Shown here piece after piece: positions 23,918 through 37,444 of a stretch of 64,000 bases of DNA; the stretch's first letter is position 1; each line of letters opens with the position of its first letter. This DNA comes from Mansonella perstans (Eukaryota; Nematoda; Chromadorea; Rhabditida; Onchocercidae): the NCBI GenBank assembly GCA_037074765.1, contig JBAMDO010000571.1:558001-622000 (forward strand), given 5' to 3'. A program made the translations under genes and the position numbers. Under the pieces are notes generated by a model. It was not told where the DNA came from. It did no database searches and saw only the letters and a list, made by a program, of their open reading frames with translations.

Positions 23918-26900
23918 TTTCTTTCACCACTACGTTTAGTATCCCCACATCTGGTACTCCTTTTGTAACTTTTACGATGATATTTGCAAAAAACCATGAA
24001 ACATTCCAATTAAAGAGTGAAACTAATCATTTGATTCTGAAAAGTGAAATAAGTCGTAAATTTCCACTTTTGTATGAATGTTTCAAGATAAAAGGAATAG
24101 AATCACATTGTTTAGAAATTTGTCGCATGGTGATGAACAAATGAGAGACGAAAAATTTAATGATACTTTTCAACTACTTGGAATACAGCAACAGCAACAA
24201 CATAAATAGGAAAGGGGACAAAGAGCTGCATCAGTTTATCTGATAAATGCATTGATATTTTGAACAACAAAAACAACAAAAAGATTTTAAGATAACAGTG
24301 TTTTGATAGAAAAATAAAACTTCGAAATCTTTTGACTGACATTCACGCAAAACTTTTCATTAATCAAGGTAGAAATTGTGTGTTGATTTTTCGTAATTAT
24401 CTCGCATTTTCAGCAAATGTGCCGGTTTCATTTGTGTAAGAAAATTTTATTTATTTTATTGAATGAAACAAAGATAGAGAATTCATTAAAGATGTTGGAG
24501 GAGGATTTCCAGGAAGATGCAATAGTGGCAACAAGGACCTTATAGTTTGATTATAACGAATTCATTTCTCTTTCGATCCGAAATTCCTTATCCCTTGGTT
24601 AAATGCAACTCTTGATATTTTGACCATCTTCAGAAGACACAGCGTATCAGTCATAAAACGTCTTAAAAGGCAGCTAACTAGTTGTTAAAACACTGATGGA
24701 AATAAACTTTTGAAATTTTGCTAAGTGCATTTTTTTTTTAATAAAGTTCTCTGCGCACAAGGCTTGTATATTTTGGGACATTGGAGCATGTTCAAAAAGG
24801 TTACTGTAATAACATTTAAATTATTAGGAGGTTTTGATGGTTAATTTGTACGGGATTTCGTGGTTTTGTAGTTTTTTAACAATGTTTTTCGCAGAGAAAT
24901 AGCAACAGAAACTTTTACACAGCAATACCAAAAGTCGAGATTTTAAGTTAAAAATTAATCAGAACTCCGCCAGTCAAATCCGTATACAATTAATACAATT
25001 TTATGTGATTAAAAAACAACATGGATGAAAAAAAAACAACGCTAAATCCAAAAAAGCATTCAAACTCTCCTGCTTACTGTGAAAAATCAAGCTCAAGCAT
25101 TTGGAACTTCTATTGAACAAACCTTTGCATCAGAAAAATATCGGAAGAGTAAAAATCAAGTGAAAATATTTGTGAACTGATGATAAATAATGAAGAAAAA
25201 GCAGAAGAGGGAGAAGAAAAAGTAATAGTATTAAACACGACGAGAAAAAAGTGAAGACTGAATGTTATGATTACAACCAGTTGGTAATTGTGACATTTTT
25301 TTGTATAGTTGTTAGTTAATGAATTTAATTTAGATTTGCATTAAAATACACTCTTTGCGAAGAACGCATAAGGGTTGATTAAGAAATTTAAATGAATTCG
25401 ATTTCTCCATACATATGACACTTCCAATAATGGTCAATTATTTCCAGTGTGCCACTCTTCATTAATTTGATAACACATTATTTGTACGACGATCATGACA
25501 AATTAGGCTGTAACTACATGAAAGTATCGATAAGAGAATAGAAATATTTCATATTCCCATATCAAATCAATGAAATAGAAATTTATTAAAATTATTTTTT
25601 AAATCTTAAAACAGAATATTTCAACTTTTCGAATAAAAGAAAGATAACAACAGCTCTTTTATTTGGCTATTTCATTGAATAAAAAATGTGAAAAGAATAA
25701 AGACGAAGAAAGTGGTGAAGCATATTGAACGCTTTTGAAGGTCACAACTTGTCTAACCTCTCGAAACGAAAAGGGGAATGAGGAATGATAGATTTTGAAA
25801 ATTTCAGAAATATTTTATGTCACAAAAAAAATTGCAATAATGACTTAGTGTGCTTTTTCCGGTTTGGTAAATTACTGCATATATGAAAAATGCACAATAA
25901 CTGGACAATTATCATATTATTTTGCATATTCTGCAACCTGCATGCGCAATCACATACCATGGACTTTTGATACGATTGTTTCGCCATATTTATTGGGGAT
26001 CCCAGGAATTCTAAAAACAGAAAAACAGAATGTGAAAGATAGGAAAATGGAAAGCTCGATATGTTTCACAACCTTCTTTTCATTTTTCATTTTCTTATCC
26101 TTCACAAAAAAAATATCTTCTAATTACTATTATTAAGCAGTCCAGTGTACAATCAGTAAATTAAGAATTTATATCTAATTTCGTTTTAATTTCACTTCGA
26201 GAACTATAGAATTCAGCTATAATTGAAGTATTTATAGACTTGGAACTGTCGAAATTTAACATTTAAAAAATTTTTGCAGTTTTTGCTACATCTCCGTCTT
26301 TCCTAATCTTTATATTACTGTTCATTTGACTGTCTAGTTATCATCTGATAAACTGATTGGCAACAACAAACGGTTTTTCATCTTCAAAGTTTCAGTAATA
26401 AGCATACTATACCTTTTTGCAAATCATCCATGCAAATCATTTCATGCAAATGCACATTAGGTCCATTACTGAAGCTTGAAATTTGATGGTGCAATAGGCT
26501 GACCCTCCGCGTATTTCTAACAAAGGGATTTGCCCAATAGAGCAAGTCAAAATCAATGAATCAGAAAAGTTTGCTGAAAAAGCGGTTAATTAGAGATATC
26601 TTGTCTTTAAATCTTCTAATCCTTTTCATTCTCCTTTTCAAATTTTCTGTTAATTTCATTTTTGCAGCAAATGGCATACTATGTTTTGAAAAAGTTTTGA
26701 CCCAACCGAAAACGGCGATGCCAAATAGAATTTTAATGACAATAAGATCAGATTATTATTGCATCGAACAAAATTTGAAATTATCCGCAACATTCTGAAA
26801 ACCTAAAATCATCCAAGTTATAAATCTGCTTTAACTGGTTGCAAATATTGACTTAAATGAAATATTGGCTTAAATTTAATATGCCACACATTTAGGTTAA

Positions 26901-27584
26901 TTCCAAATTCTGAAACTACATTTGGAATTATCGGAGAGATATATCCTGTATGGATTCAATATATTATTACTTAAGCAGTGATGTAGAGATGAGCATTTCG
27001 AGTTTTATTACTTTGAGATATTTTCCACAAGAGTTGCAGAAACGAAGTTTGGAATAATTATATCCAGCCAATAACAAAAATGACTGAGAACTATATCTAT
27101 AAACATAAGGGGAAAAACTTTAATAAAAACTTCTAAGACATCAGCGACAACAATTTTAAAAAAATTGCGATATTTTTATTGTGACTTACAAACTTGAATT
27201 AATTAATGTTCCAACTACAACTGCAATATATCGCATAACTTTGATAGTTTAAAGATAGTCTAATTTGATCTACAATAAATTTGCATTATGTAAATAAAAA
27301 TCTATATTTGAAATAAAATGCCACGAAAAATTTCTTCACTAGTAATGACAATGAAGTCATTAACTAATTAAGATCTATTACTTTAAAGAAATAAGCAAAT
27401 ACAAAGAGCTTTCTAGGTTTAATTGCTTAAGTTTAATAATTTCTCAAACAAATTTGCTACACTTAACTTTGCAACACATAAGATAAAAATAGCAGATTGT
27501 TTATTAAAATGAATAAGGACAAACTTATTTTCGACAAGAAAATGATCTATTTTTCTGCAGAAGCTCAGGCATGCTTAACATACT
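23918..27584. other. Intergenic stretch, no supported gene
   Basis: About 3.7 kb separating the sulfurtransferase start from the G alpha stop codon. It should hold the sulfurtransferase promoter at its left edge and the G alpha 3' UTR at its right. The frame at 25864-26136 (plus) is open but has no domain, splice or start-context support. Confidence 0.5.
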
Positions 27585-30500
27585 TTAAAACAAGCCAACT
27601 TTCTTCAAATTCTTTTCAATCAATATAGCGATGAGATTATCCAAAATCAGTTGAACCTGATTCGTATCGGTGGCACAGGTTTGATGGACATAAATCACCT
27701 TTTGCGGATTAACATTCAACGTTTCAAAACTTTCCCTTATATAAGTTATCGAAGCCTCATATGTTTGAGGCCCTAAAAGTAGTTTGAGCTTGGATAATTT
27801 TTTTTCAAATACCAGAACTCAAATGTTAAAATTTTTAAGAAATAATGGATATGCCTTGCAAAAAAGTGATATTTTTCAATTAACCTTATATTTTTGCAAT
27901 TTCGCAACTGTTCGCAAAAACTTTTCGAGAAATTAATTTATTTTGAAATTCAAAAATTTATCTTTAATGTGACAAATTTAAATTAATGTGACAAATTTAA
28001 TGTGATCTTTAATGTGACAAATTTAATGTGATCTTTAATGTGACAAATTAAAATAATAATAACATTATTTTAATTTGTCACAGAAAATTTTGAAATTGAA
28101 AAAATATTTAAAAAATTAAACAGCAGTAATGCTGTGCCATTTATATAGGGAGAGTAATTTCGGATAAACGGGTAATAACTTGGGATCCTTCAAACAGATA
28201 AAAATACGTTTTGTATATCCAATAGCTAGTGCAACTAACCGTTATACTGAGGAAAGGCGATCTTTATCGATTTCGATTTAATTTTTTCAATAAACAAATC
28301 TTTTTTATTCAAGAATAAAATAATGGAAGTATCAAAGAACCATCGACTATTACATATTGATTCAAATAAACGCATACTTTCCACCATGCGATTCTGAAGT
28401 GAGACAAGATATTTAATGCAGATAAGACCACAAATAGTTAAGGCAATTGATTTCTTTTAGGAGCAAAGTTGCGTTAAACTTAGCAGGAACTAACAGTAAT
28501 ATTATCTTCGAATAAAACTTCGTCATATTCGCTAACAGCCACAATATATAAGACAGCGTTGACATTTTCAAAACAATGAATCCATTTCTTCCGCTCCGAT
28601 CGTTGTCCACCCACATCAAATATCCTGTTGCAACAAAGTATATTTTAAAAAAAATATGCGTTAAGTTTTTGATAAATCATTCATTTGAGATACCAATAAC
28701 TGCAAAAAAATTTGAAGTCCTCTTTATCTCCAGTAGATGCTGATTCATTACTTCGATATCCAATTTAAATTTTATCAGGAATGCAAAAAATTGTGCATAA
28801 AGTTGAAATCTGCAAAGCAAGGTGCCCTCCGAATACAAACCTGAATTGAACATTTTTAATAACAAAATGAGCTTCTACAATCCCAGTTGTTCTTATTCTC
28901 GTTAACAATATATCCTGCTCACTTGGTTCATAATCCGGCGCCGCTATCCGATCGATATTATCCAAGAAACTGCAAAAACGATCACCATGATTCAAATATT
29001 TCATTAAGACAATTCAATAGAGTGATTTTTCAAATTGTTACTGAATGCATTTGTTAATTAGTTTTTTTAGATTTGTAAAGTTTAAAACTATATCTAAAAG
29101 GCACTTGGAATAGGCACACATTTAAGTTTAACTAATTCAATATTTGCTTTTCAGCCATAATTTCAATTTTTTATGTTTCTTATTTATTGGCGTCATTCAC
29201 GTTTTATTAGTCGCTTGCCTATTTTACTGGCCAATTTGTTGGAATAATTATCATATAAATTATTCAATTTTGAGCAAATGAAATGATGCATATTAATATA
29301 TGACTGTTAGTTTAAACTACTGCCAATAACTCCACTGTTTCGCACACAATTTATTTTGCGGTTTTATTCTTAATCTTTTTTTTTGTAGCTATCATAGAGT
29401 TAACAGTGTATCCATTTGCAAAATGAAACATGTTAGACAGAAACATGAAATCCTGAGAATGATTGCAGTGATTTAAAGATCGTTTTATGAGCCAAAGATT
29501 GAAGAAATTATAACAGTTCTGTTTAACGTTAATAAATCTTGCAATTCAAACATTTATTATTAACAAATTAAAATTTTTTATTTGAATTTAAATAGCTAGA
29601 ATTGCAAGAACTAAACCGAACTATTTGGCAGACTCATGTAGATGAAAGTCATGTCTCCCTTCATAAATATCCTGAATGGTAGGATCTTGCAACAGATTCT
29701 TAATTGCAGTTGCAATTGCACAAGTTATTGACTTCGATTCTGTTTTAATCACTTCAGCAATGACAGCTGAATGAGCCTGCAGAAAATTCACTGATTATTT
29801 CTAAATAAACTATGTATTGAGGTAATTAAAGTGACCAAGCTTCCTTCTACGAAAATTGTTAAATTAAATGCAAAATAAACGATTTCTTGAATGACTGAAA
29901 GTTTCTGATGCTTTGCAAGAGGAATCTGGAGAAAAGATCAAGCAGAAAAAAAACTACGAGATTAAAGTAAACTTTTGATGACGAAACTTTCAAATAACTA
30001 AAATTAGATAGAAAATGCTAATCAATCATTTAATATCTAAGAAACGAAGAGTGAGCAGCACAATGCCAAAAAACCTCTCTGGCAGGATCATTGAATTTAA
30101 TTTGATAATGTTTCATAGCTTGTAGGATTACATCCATTGCGTCAATTGTATTTTGAAATACAATCGAACGTTGCTTTATCAGTTCATCCTTCGCAAATCC
30201 ACTACTATATAAAATCCTAAAAAGGCACTTAAGTGTTAAACAGATTACAGTTTATTGTGCTATAATCTGTCTAAATGATTAGTGTAATGCAACCCCATAT
30301 TCATAAGCGAGTTTGAATGATTGATAGTTACGATGGATCAGCAGCATGTCTCCAGAATGATTATTAAACGTCGAAAATTAATAGAAATTAAAAAATCGAA
30401 TCAAATCTCATTGCAAACCTTATCTGCTTTAACAATGTGCTCTTGCCAGAATCACCAGTACCTAAAAACTCATTTGCGATAAATTTATTCCTATATTAAT

Positions 30501-30903
30501 GATATTAATATCTAATAAAAGTTCATCAAAGTTTTACCAACTGATCTCTTTCATTCCTTATTCTAGTTCAGAGATGCACTCTTTATGATTATAGACTATT
30601 TGCAGTGCTAAATCTTCCATTTTCAGGTGTGAAACTGAATAATAAGACAATCCTTCATGAATTTCATTAGAATTAATAAGTTCAATTAGAAATATTTGAA
30701 AGATTTGGCAAAACGACTGATAAACTATTTTATTTTATCAGAAAATTTCATGTATTATTCATATTTGTAGCAAAAATGAGCTCACCTAATAACAGTAGTT
30801 TAATAGCTTGAGCATTTTGCATCGCACTTTCTTTGATTTCACGATCAATCTTTCTGCTTCGTTTATGTAATCTCCTTTCCTCTTTACTTTGATGAAGTCC
30901 CAT
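27585..30903 (-). CDS. Heterotrimeric G protein alpha subunit, divergent nematode type
   Basis: Eight exons on minus: 30786-30903, 30419-30461, 30075-30216, 29622-29776, 28841-28969, 28495-28624, 28240-28393, 27585-27772; phases agree and yield 352 residues, close to the family norm of about 354. The GTPase boxes are all present: P-loop GTGDSGKST (40-48), switch [10 protein letters not shown] with Arg179 and Thr181, [12 protein letters not shown] with Gln203, NKKD (268-271) and TCATDT (322-327). The protein should bind GTP and relay signals from seven-helix receptors at the membrane. Gly2 allows myristoylation, but no Cys occurs near the start for palmitoylation. The P-loop differs from the usual GAGESGKST, and the tail LKKVGLF is Gi-like but has Val where the pertussis-toxin Cys sits. 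Nematodes have many such subtype-specific alpha subunits; I cannot assign which one. Confidence 0.95.
27962..28050. repeat. Short tandem array in G alpha intron
   Basis: Repeating units built from TTTAATGTGACAAATT and AATGTGATC fill about 90 bases of the intron 27773-28239. Confidence 0.8.
28039..28082. repeat. Perfect 19-bp hairpin in the last G alpha intron
   Basis: A 19-base arm (28039-28057) is exactly complementary to 28064-28082 with a six-base loop. It directly follows a short tandem array with core AATGTGACAAATTTAATGTG at 27962-28038. The stem is AT-rich and shorter than a typical miRNA precursor, so the role is unknown. Confidence 0.85.
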
Positions 30904-32414
30904 AACATTAATGTTTCTTGTTTCCTCGTAAGCTTAAATAATTTAGGAATGTTGTAAAATTTTGAAATTGTTCTTTTTCATTAATAAAAAAAAAGTAAAT
31001 ACATTGAAACAATAATGTTAACATTGAATTGTGAAAAAAAATAATGTTTTAGTTGAGAAGAATTTTGTATATTTTCTTCATAAATCTGAAAAAACTCTAA
31101 AAGTCGCTAGCGTCAAATATTTCAGGATGAGATATTTTTTCTTTAATGGCTTTGAGATTGGCGCTATTGTCGCTTGAAATAATTTTTATTTGATAAGCAG
31201 AAGAAAAGATATTATTTGAGCAAAACGGAAGTTTTTATAACAAAATTGGCTGTCAATAGTTGATTGTTGCGTATTTGTATTTGTGTTTGTGAAATTTGTG
31301 TGACTTAATGAGCAATTTTGTCACTAATTTATACATATGTAGTAGCTCTCTCTTTTCCACTTATGTATAAATAACAAGTGTAACTGAATAATATTATTTA
31401 TAAATTATTATAAAAAAGTACGGGATTTCATAAGTTGAATTGATTATACTAATAAAGATTCGCACTGTATGCTAAAGCAAAACTAAAAATTTTCACTTCT
31501 CAGAAAGTCATTTTAATTTCATGCCTTACTGCTACTATAAATGATATTCTGGAGACATTTAGATCGGATAAAGAAATAAATAAATGAAAGATTTTAATTG
31601 TAAATTTTAAATAATTGCTATTTATAATTTTAGTTGTTAATCACTAATTATAGAAACTTCAAAAGTTCAGAAATGGCTTAGTTTTAATTTGAAAGTATAT
31701 ATCGATTCGATTTTATTTCCTAAAAAAAAAATCAATACTGAAATATTCGAAAGAAGCTGTCTTAACGATACTGACATATAGTAAAGGAGTTAATTAATTA
31801 AATGTTTTGCTTTGCAGAATGATCATTGTTAATTAACAATAAAACTGGAAGTAAAATTTCAAGATTTGCTGGTGGTTCTCTCATTTTAAAATAAATTTAA
31901 TGGTCAAATTGATAAAATCTTTTAGTGACAGAAGGTCACTTTCCAATCTTATTCACTCTAATGATAGCATAATATTTAATTTAAAATTGCTATTTCAAAG
32001 AAAAATTATCAGCATTCCTTCCTTCCATTAAAATTCTCCAAAATATTTGTGTTCAATATTTGTTGTTATCATTGATCAGTGAGATGTCACATTTTCATAT
32101 TTGATACAATCAGGCTAAACAATGAAAATGGGACATTTGTGAGTTCTTATTCATTAGTTTTTTTTTTAAAATTTTGTTTTTTTTTTTTTAGAAAAAAAGA
32201 TGTCAAGTAAAACTGCACGTGACAATATTATGCAAAAATTGTTGACAAAAACAATTACTAACAAAATTTGTTGTATATTACTGCTTGAAAAATAGATTAT
32301 ATCCAAGAGGACCTACATTTTATCAGGTTCATCCTGTCGAGATTTCAGGAATAAAAGATAATCAGGATTATCATGAAAATGGCGAAATCGCTGTTTGCAA
32401 TGAATTGATCACGA
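30904..32414. promoter_or_regulatory. Shared divergent upstream region of G alpha and METTL17
   Basis: The start codons of the two genes face away from each other across about 1.5 kb, so both promoters must lie here or the genes have non-coding first exons here. No individual element was identified. An overlapping open frame ending at 32458 runs just ahead of and into the METTL17 first exon in another frame, without independent support. Confidence 0.5.
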
Positions 32415-35400
32415 ATGATGAAAGTATTCCCTGTTTTTCAAACAGTGTGTAAATTTAGTGTGGGTCAACGAACTAAATTAGGACTCACGAAAAGTTTGGA
32501 TGATGGAACAACTAATGTCATATCATTGAATGTTGAAACGGGCTCAAAAAGTATTGTACAGCTAAAGGATGTTGATGGTAAAGAGATTGTTTGTTTCATT
32601 TATAAATTCTGAACGTTTGTGATAAATTGTATTGATTGATGAGTTGAAAAAGTTAAAAAATGAAATAGGTCTTATAAGAATTTCATGAGATTTTTTAATT
32701 CCTTTCTTGTTGAAAAAAATGATTTTTTCGAAAAGTGTGAAAATTTTGTGAATTCATATCTAATACTTTCTTATGAGAAATAAGCAGCATAGTACTATCG
32801 AAGTTCAGCGATCCATAAGTATATAGAGGCGCCTGTTTAATTATTGTAATGTTTGTCGAATTAAAAACTAACTTTCTTCATTATTGGAACAATATAAGAA
32901 CGTTTTTGGGATGCGTAATAGGAAGCTAAGGATTATCGATAAGCTATTGATTTTTTGTGAATTTCAGTAGAATAATATTGAAATTATTTCCTTTTATGCT
33001 CTACAACAGAAAGCACGGAAATTTCTGAAAAAAGTAAATGGCACCAGTATTAATTTAAAAGTTTTTTTTTAGCAAAAGAAGTACGATGGAAATATAGCGG
33101 AATTTTGCCACAAAAAGCACTTGTTGGCTTCTGGAATGCACTCACATCATGTTCTAAAAATCCAAAGATTCTACAATTTCAAGCTGATCAGGTGCGAATA
33201 ATTTTTTGTAATTTTCCAAATATTTAAACGGATTTTTGTCAACAATTTGCGAACCTAAGTTATTAATGTGAGTTTCTGTAACAGAACTTCTGAATTTTTG
33301 GATCTTCTTTTAATATCTAGTGATTTTTTTGTCGTTTCAAAAAAAAAATTCGTGAATGGTTTAAATGTTGTTGTTTAATTAAAGTCTTTCAAAGTTGCAA
33401 GTTCCATTTCTGTTACTAATACTTCATATAGATCAGTTCATATGGATTCTTTATCCCTTTTATCATCATTAGTCATCTTTTCTAGCTTTTACATTACAAA
33501 TTAATATGTTTTATTTTACGTGAAGATGCACAAAGTACTAAGTAGTTTTGTTAACTGCAAATGTTCGTGTTGTTAGTTTTCTTCTAAATTGCAGCCATTC
33601 ATCTTGCATTTGGTAAAGTGAAAAATTCCATAGTTTTGTCGTTAATTTTGTCGATTTTTAGTTATTTAACCTTTCTAGTTAAAAGAAAAGCTAAATCGAC
33701 GTCAGTTTCCAGCATCATCAAAAGAAGTACAAGAAGCACGCCAAGAAATTAAGGAAATATTGGAAGCAGAAAAGGAATTTCCAGATCGTGATTCCGTCAG
33801 CCAGAAAGTTGTTAGTTACAAATTTGTGGTTTTTTAAAAATCCGGTTTGGAAAAACCAAACTGAATTTATGAAAAGTCTTCACCCTTTTTGGTACTTTTG
33901 CTTAGTGCAGTGCATCATATCAACAGGAAATTTTTGAAATTTAGAGTTTAGACAGGATTGTTCATCATCTTTAATTTAGGTAGAAGCATTCGATTTGGAA
34001 ATAAGAAAGAAAGTGAGTAAATTGCTGCGCTATACGGGGTATAATTGGAAGCCATTGGACTTTAAAACTCGTGAACACGCCGCAACATATGCTTTAGCCA
34101 GGTACATTTTCGGTTTTTTTCTATTTTAAAAAAAAAAAGTTAAATCACGGTTTAATTTTGTATATGGAATGCTCTCTATTTTATTTGATATCAATTAGTT
34201 TATTTCTATCGTTTCTGAAATATCGTCCGCATTTTTGCTGTTGAAGTTTCCTAAATTAGGTAGTTTAGCTAGTGAAAATTATTGTTCTGTTCAGTCGATG
34301 TTGTTGAATGCTTTCTGATGTAAAACGATGTGATGTGATATGATTGGAATTTATAGCTTCCCATTTTATTAAGGCTTCATTTGACTAATTTTTTCCAAGC
34401 ATTCATTACAGGAAAACCGATAATTAAAAAGCAGCCAAGATATATTTAATACATATTAGGTGAATTTAATACACAGTTTTCAGGCTTGCGCCTAATTATG
34501 CAGAAGTTCATTTTGTATTACAAGAATTCATGAATAATGGATACATCCCGGAAACAGTTTTGGACTACGGAAGTGGTTCTGGCGCTGCATTTTGGGCTGC
34601 ATTCGAGCAGTGGGGAGAAAGAGTTAAAAGTTATCAGCTAATTGATATAAATGAAGAAATGAATCAGTTTTGCATGGATGTTTTAAGGGTATGTTTGTCA
34701 TTTTTTGTTACTTTTGTAATTGTGGTTTCATTCGTTGGATTTCTCTCCATCCAGTTAGACAGTAACTATCAGTTTATAATTGATTATATCCCATACAAAG
34801 TTTCTTATCGTTGAATTCAAAAAACTGTCATACACATACATCGTGGAGAGACTGTTCAATTATTTTTAGGGCAGTGGCGAAAACAATGGACATCCGTTTG
34901 TGCACCCAAATGTTAGCTTCCGGAAATTTTTGGCGCCATCTTTAAACAACACTTTCGATGTAATAATCGTGCATCGTCTTCTTGCTGAATTGGCTTCTGA
35001 CGAATCACGTACTGAGTTATTAATAGATTTATGGAAGCGAACGAACAAGTGAGTCATCAATCCTTGAATTCTTTGTTTTTTTTTTCTGAGTAATTTTAGT
35101 AATAATAATTGTTTTTTTTTTTCTGAGTAATTTTAGTAATAATAATAAGGATCTGGAAATAGTTAAAAAGAATTGTGGAAGCTAGTGAAAGTCAAAATCT
35201 TTTGAAAAGTCTTCTGAACAACTGCTGTTAAGGTATTTGGTACTAATCGATGAAAGCTCTAAAGGTGGCTACAAAGCTTTGATGGAAGCTAGAGATTATA
35301 TCCTTATGGGCGGCTGTGAACTGCATCGAGAACAAACTCGGCATATCCTGATGGAAGCAGGAGCACTGAATAAAGAAGCAGAACTTATCTTGATTGATAA

Positions 35401-36724
35401 ACAGTTATCCAACTACATGCGTTATAATATTATTAAAAATATGGTATGCTTGTAATGTTATAGACCCTGTGGAACAGTGTAGTACTTCAGTGCTTTAGGA
35501 TTCTGGTAACTTATGCACGGTTTCCAACACATTTTCTAGTACGTCAGAAGTTCACTTGAATTTTATCGATTTAGGTGACAGATCGATTATAATACTAATC
35601 CGTTTTGTTTCGCTTACCAAATTATTGTCTTCATACTTTCGTAATTTCAGCTTCCGCCAAACACAGTTCTGCCAACCAGATTAGATCCTGGTTATGTGTT
35701 TGCTCCGTGCCCACATGACCAGGGATGCCCGAAAAATGTGCAGAAAGAAAAGTTAGTCCTACATTAAGTGCATAATAATTTTTTGGTTTTTGTTGTTCAC
35801 TTCAATTTAGTTAACAGTTTTCTGCTTATTCTTTGTTTTCACTTTGCTTCAGAAGTCTGATATTGTTCTCAACTAATATATTTAGTTGAAAAAAATAAAA
35901 TATTCCGTATTCCAGAGACATATGCAGTTTCTCAACTCAGTGGAATGTTTTGCGAGCTGATGGGCGGAAGCAAATTTTTAATACCCAGACAGGGTCATTC
36001 ACATATGTTATTATGGCCAAAGGAGCAAGATCTAATCATATAACTGGAAATAGACTTCTAACGGTTTGTTTTTCCAAATAAAGGCAGAAAGTTATGTGAG
36101 TTAAATCATTTTCCAATTCTGACTTCGGAAACTGATCGAAGTAAACACACAATTTTTCGGAAATATATTTGCCTTGATGACATCGAAATTGATAGGCACA
36201 TAACCTGTTTATTTATAGAACACTTTCTCTTCTTTTCAACTTAATCTTTTCAAAATTTAGCTGAAGCATGGCAGAGAACATGCGTGCTGTACCGTTTGTA
36301 CACCATTTTGCGGAATACAGCGTTTTACAGTATCCAAAAGTATGGGCAAAATTTATAAATCGGTCAAAAATGTTCAGACAGGTCGCGTACTGCCAGTTGA
36401 GGTTACTCTTTACACAGCTTTTATCCTGTACTGCTTAAGGAAGATATATCGTGGGTTAACGAAAGGAAAAAACATCTGTTTTTAGAGTTCATGCATGCAT
36501 AACGTTCCATAAGGTTTTTGTAAGTGGGTTAAATGAATTATTTGCAAAATTATTAGATATGAATGAAAATCTACAGTTCTTTGTGCTTTTAATTCGAGTG
36601 TTCTGTTTAGGTGAGAACTGTAGGATCCGATTCGGAGTTCGATGTTTATGAAGAAGCAGTGAAGGAATTTAAAGAGGAAAAGGGTACCAGGAATATGATG
36701 GAGAAAAAATTCTCCTGCAGCTAA
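32415..36724 (+). CDS. METTL17: METTL17/Rsm22 family mitochondrial ribosome assembly factor
   Basis: Eleven exons on plus: 32415-32577, 33073-33191, 33679-33810, 33980-34101, 34484-34688, 34870-35048, 35233-35443, 35651-35751, 35916-36063, 36261-36401, 36611-36724; phases agree, 544 residues. The N-terminus (MMKVFPVFQTVCKFSVGQRT) is rich in basic and hydrophobic residues without acids, as expected of a mitochondrial presequence. A Rossmann-type methyltransferase motif VLDYGSGSGAA sits at 204-214. Cysteines 397, 403 and 414 (CPHDQGC...C) plus a cysteine cluster at 469-477 match the spacing of the 4Fe-4S ligands known in human METTL17. The family acts on the mitochondrial small ribosomal subunit. 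The donor of exon 10 is ambiguous: CGC|GTACTG would shorten the protein by four residues. Confidence 0.92.
35075..35146. repeat. Two-copy 36-bp tandem duplication in a METTL17 intron
   Basis: 35075-35110 and 35111-35146 are the same T-rich unit, differing mainly by one T in the homopolymer. Each unit includes a CTGAGTAATTTTAG segment that looks like a splice acceptor, but the real exon starts at 35233. Confidence 0.85.
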
Positions 36725-37444
36725 TTCTTTTTTTCACGTTGTTTTTATTACTCTACTGCGGATATTTTTTAGTTTTATCGTTGAAGTTTTCCTGTATCTT
36801 TAAGTTTCTGCTGTAAATATATATTTATATAACTAGACATGAAAATATATAACTAAACATGTAGTCTTTAAGGCTAATCAAGTTGGTTCTCAGGGCAGTT
36901 TTTTGAAAGAGAATTAAATAAGAATGATAGTGTAGGGCAGAAGTAATGAAATATCGCTAAAAAATTGAATTAGGGGAGACTATGCTGAAAAAGTAGATAT
37001 TTAATATCAAGTTCCTGGTGACGATATAGCATGATCTAAAGTAAAAGGTCAAAGCGGATGCAATAAGTAAATATTTGAATTACTTATAGAGGTGAGGTGA
37101 AATTATCATTTCCGATGTTTGTCATATCAGCTTTCTTATCGATTCAAATTTCAAATTTCCAAATTTCAAAATGCCATTAAACTAAGTGAAGATTTGCGCG
37201 ATAACACTTAACTGCTTATTGTAATAGTAACATACAGAACAAAATTAAATGCTTACAGAAATATCATTCATAAAGTGTAAGGTTCATGAAAATTTATAAA
37301 TTATCAGATTCTCGGCTACTTTTTGGAAAATTTTGGGTAATGCATAAATAACCATTGAAAGGAAGTAAGTAGATGAAAAGAAATTGGTAAACGGAAGCGG
37401 AAGTAGAACTGAATAGCGAATAAACAAGGAGACTTTCGTTGTGT
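36725..37444. other. Convergent intergenic region of METTL17 and gpb-2
   Basis: About 0.7 kb between two converging stop codons. It should contain both 3' UTRs; no other feature was found. Confidence 0.6.

Noticed and set aside
32303..32458. Open frame ahead of METTL17 (contains LYPRGPTFYQ)
   Set aside because: Overlaps the METTL17 first exon in another frame, lacks a start codon, and the METTL17 model explains the region with matching splice phase.
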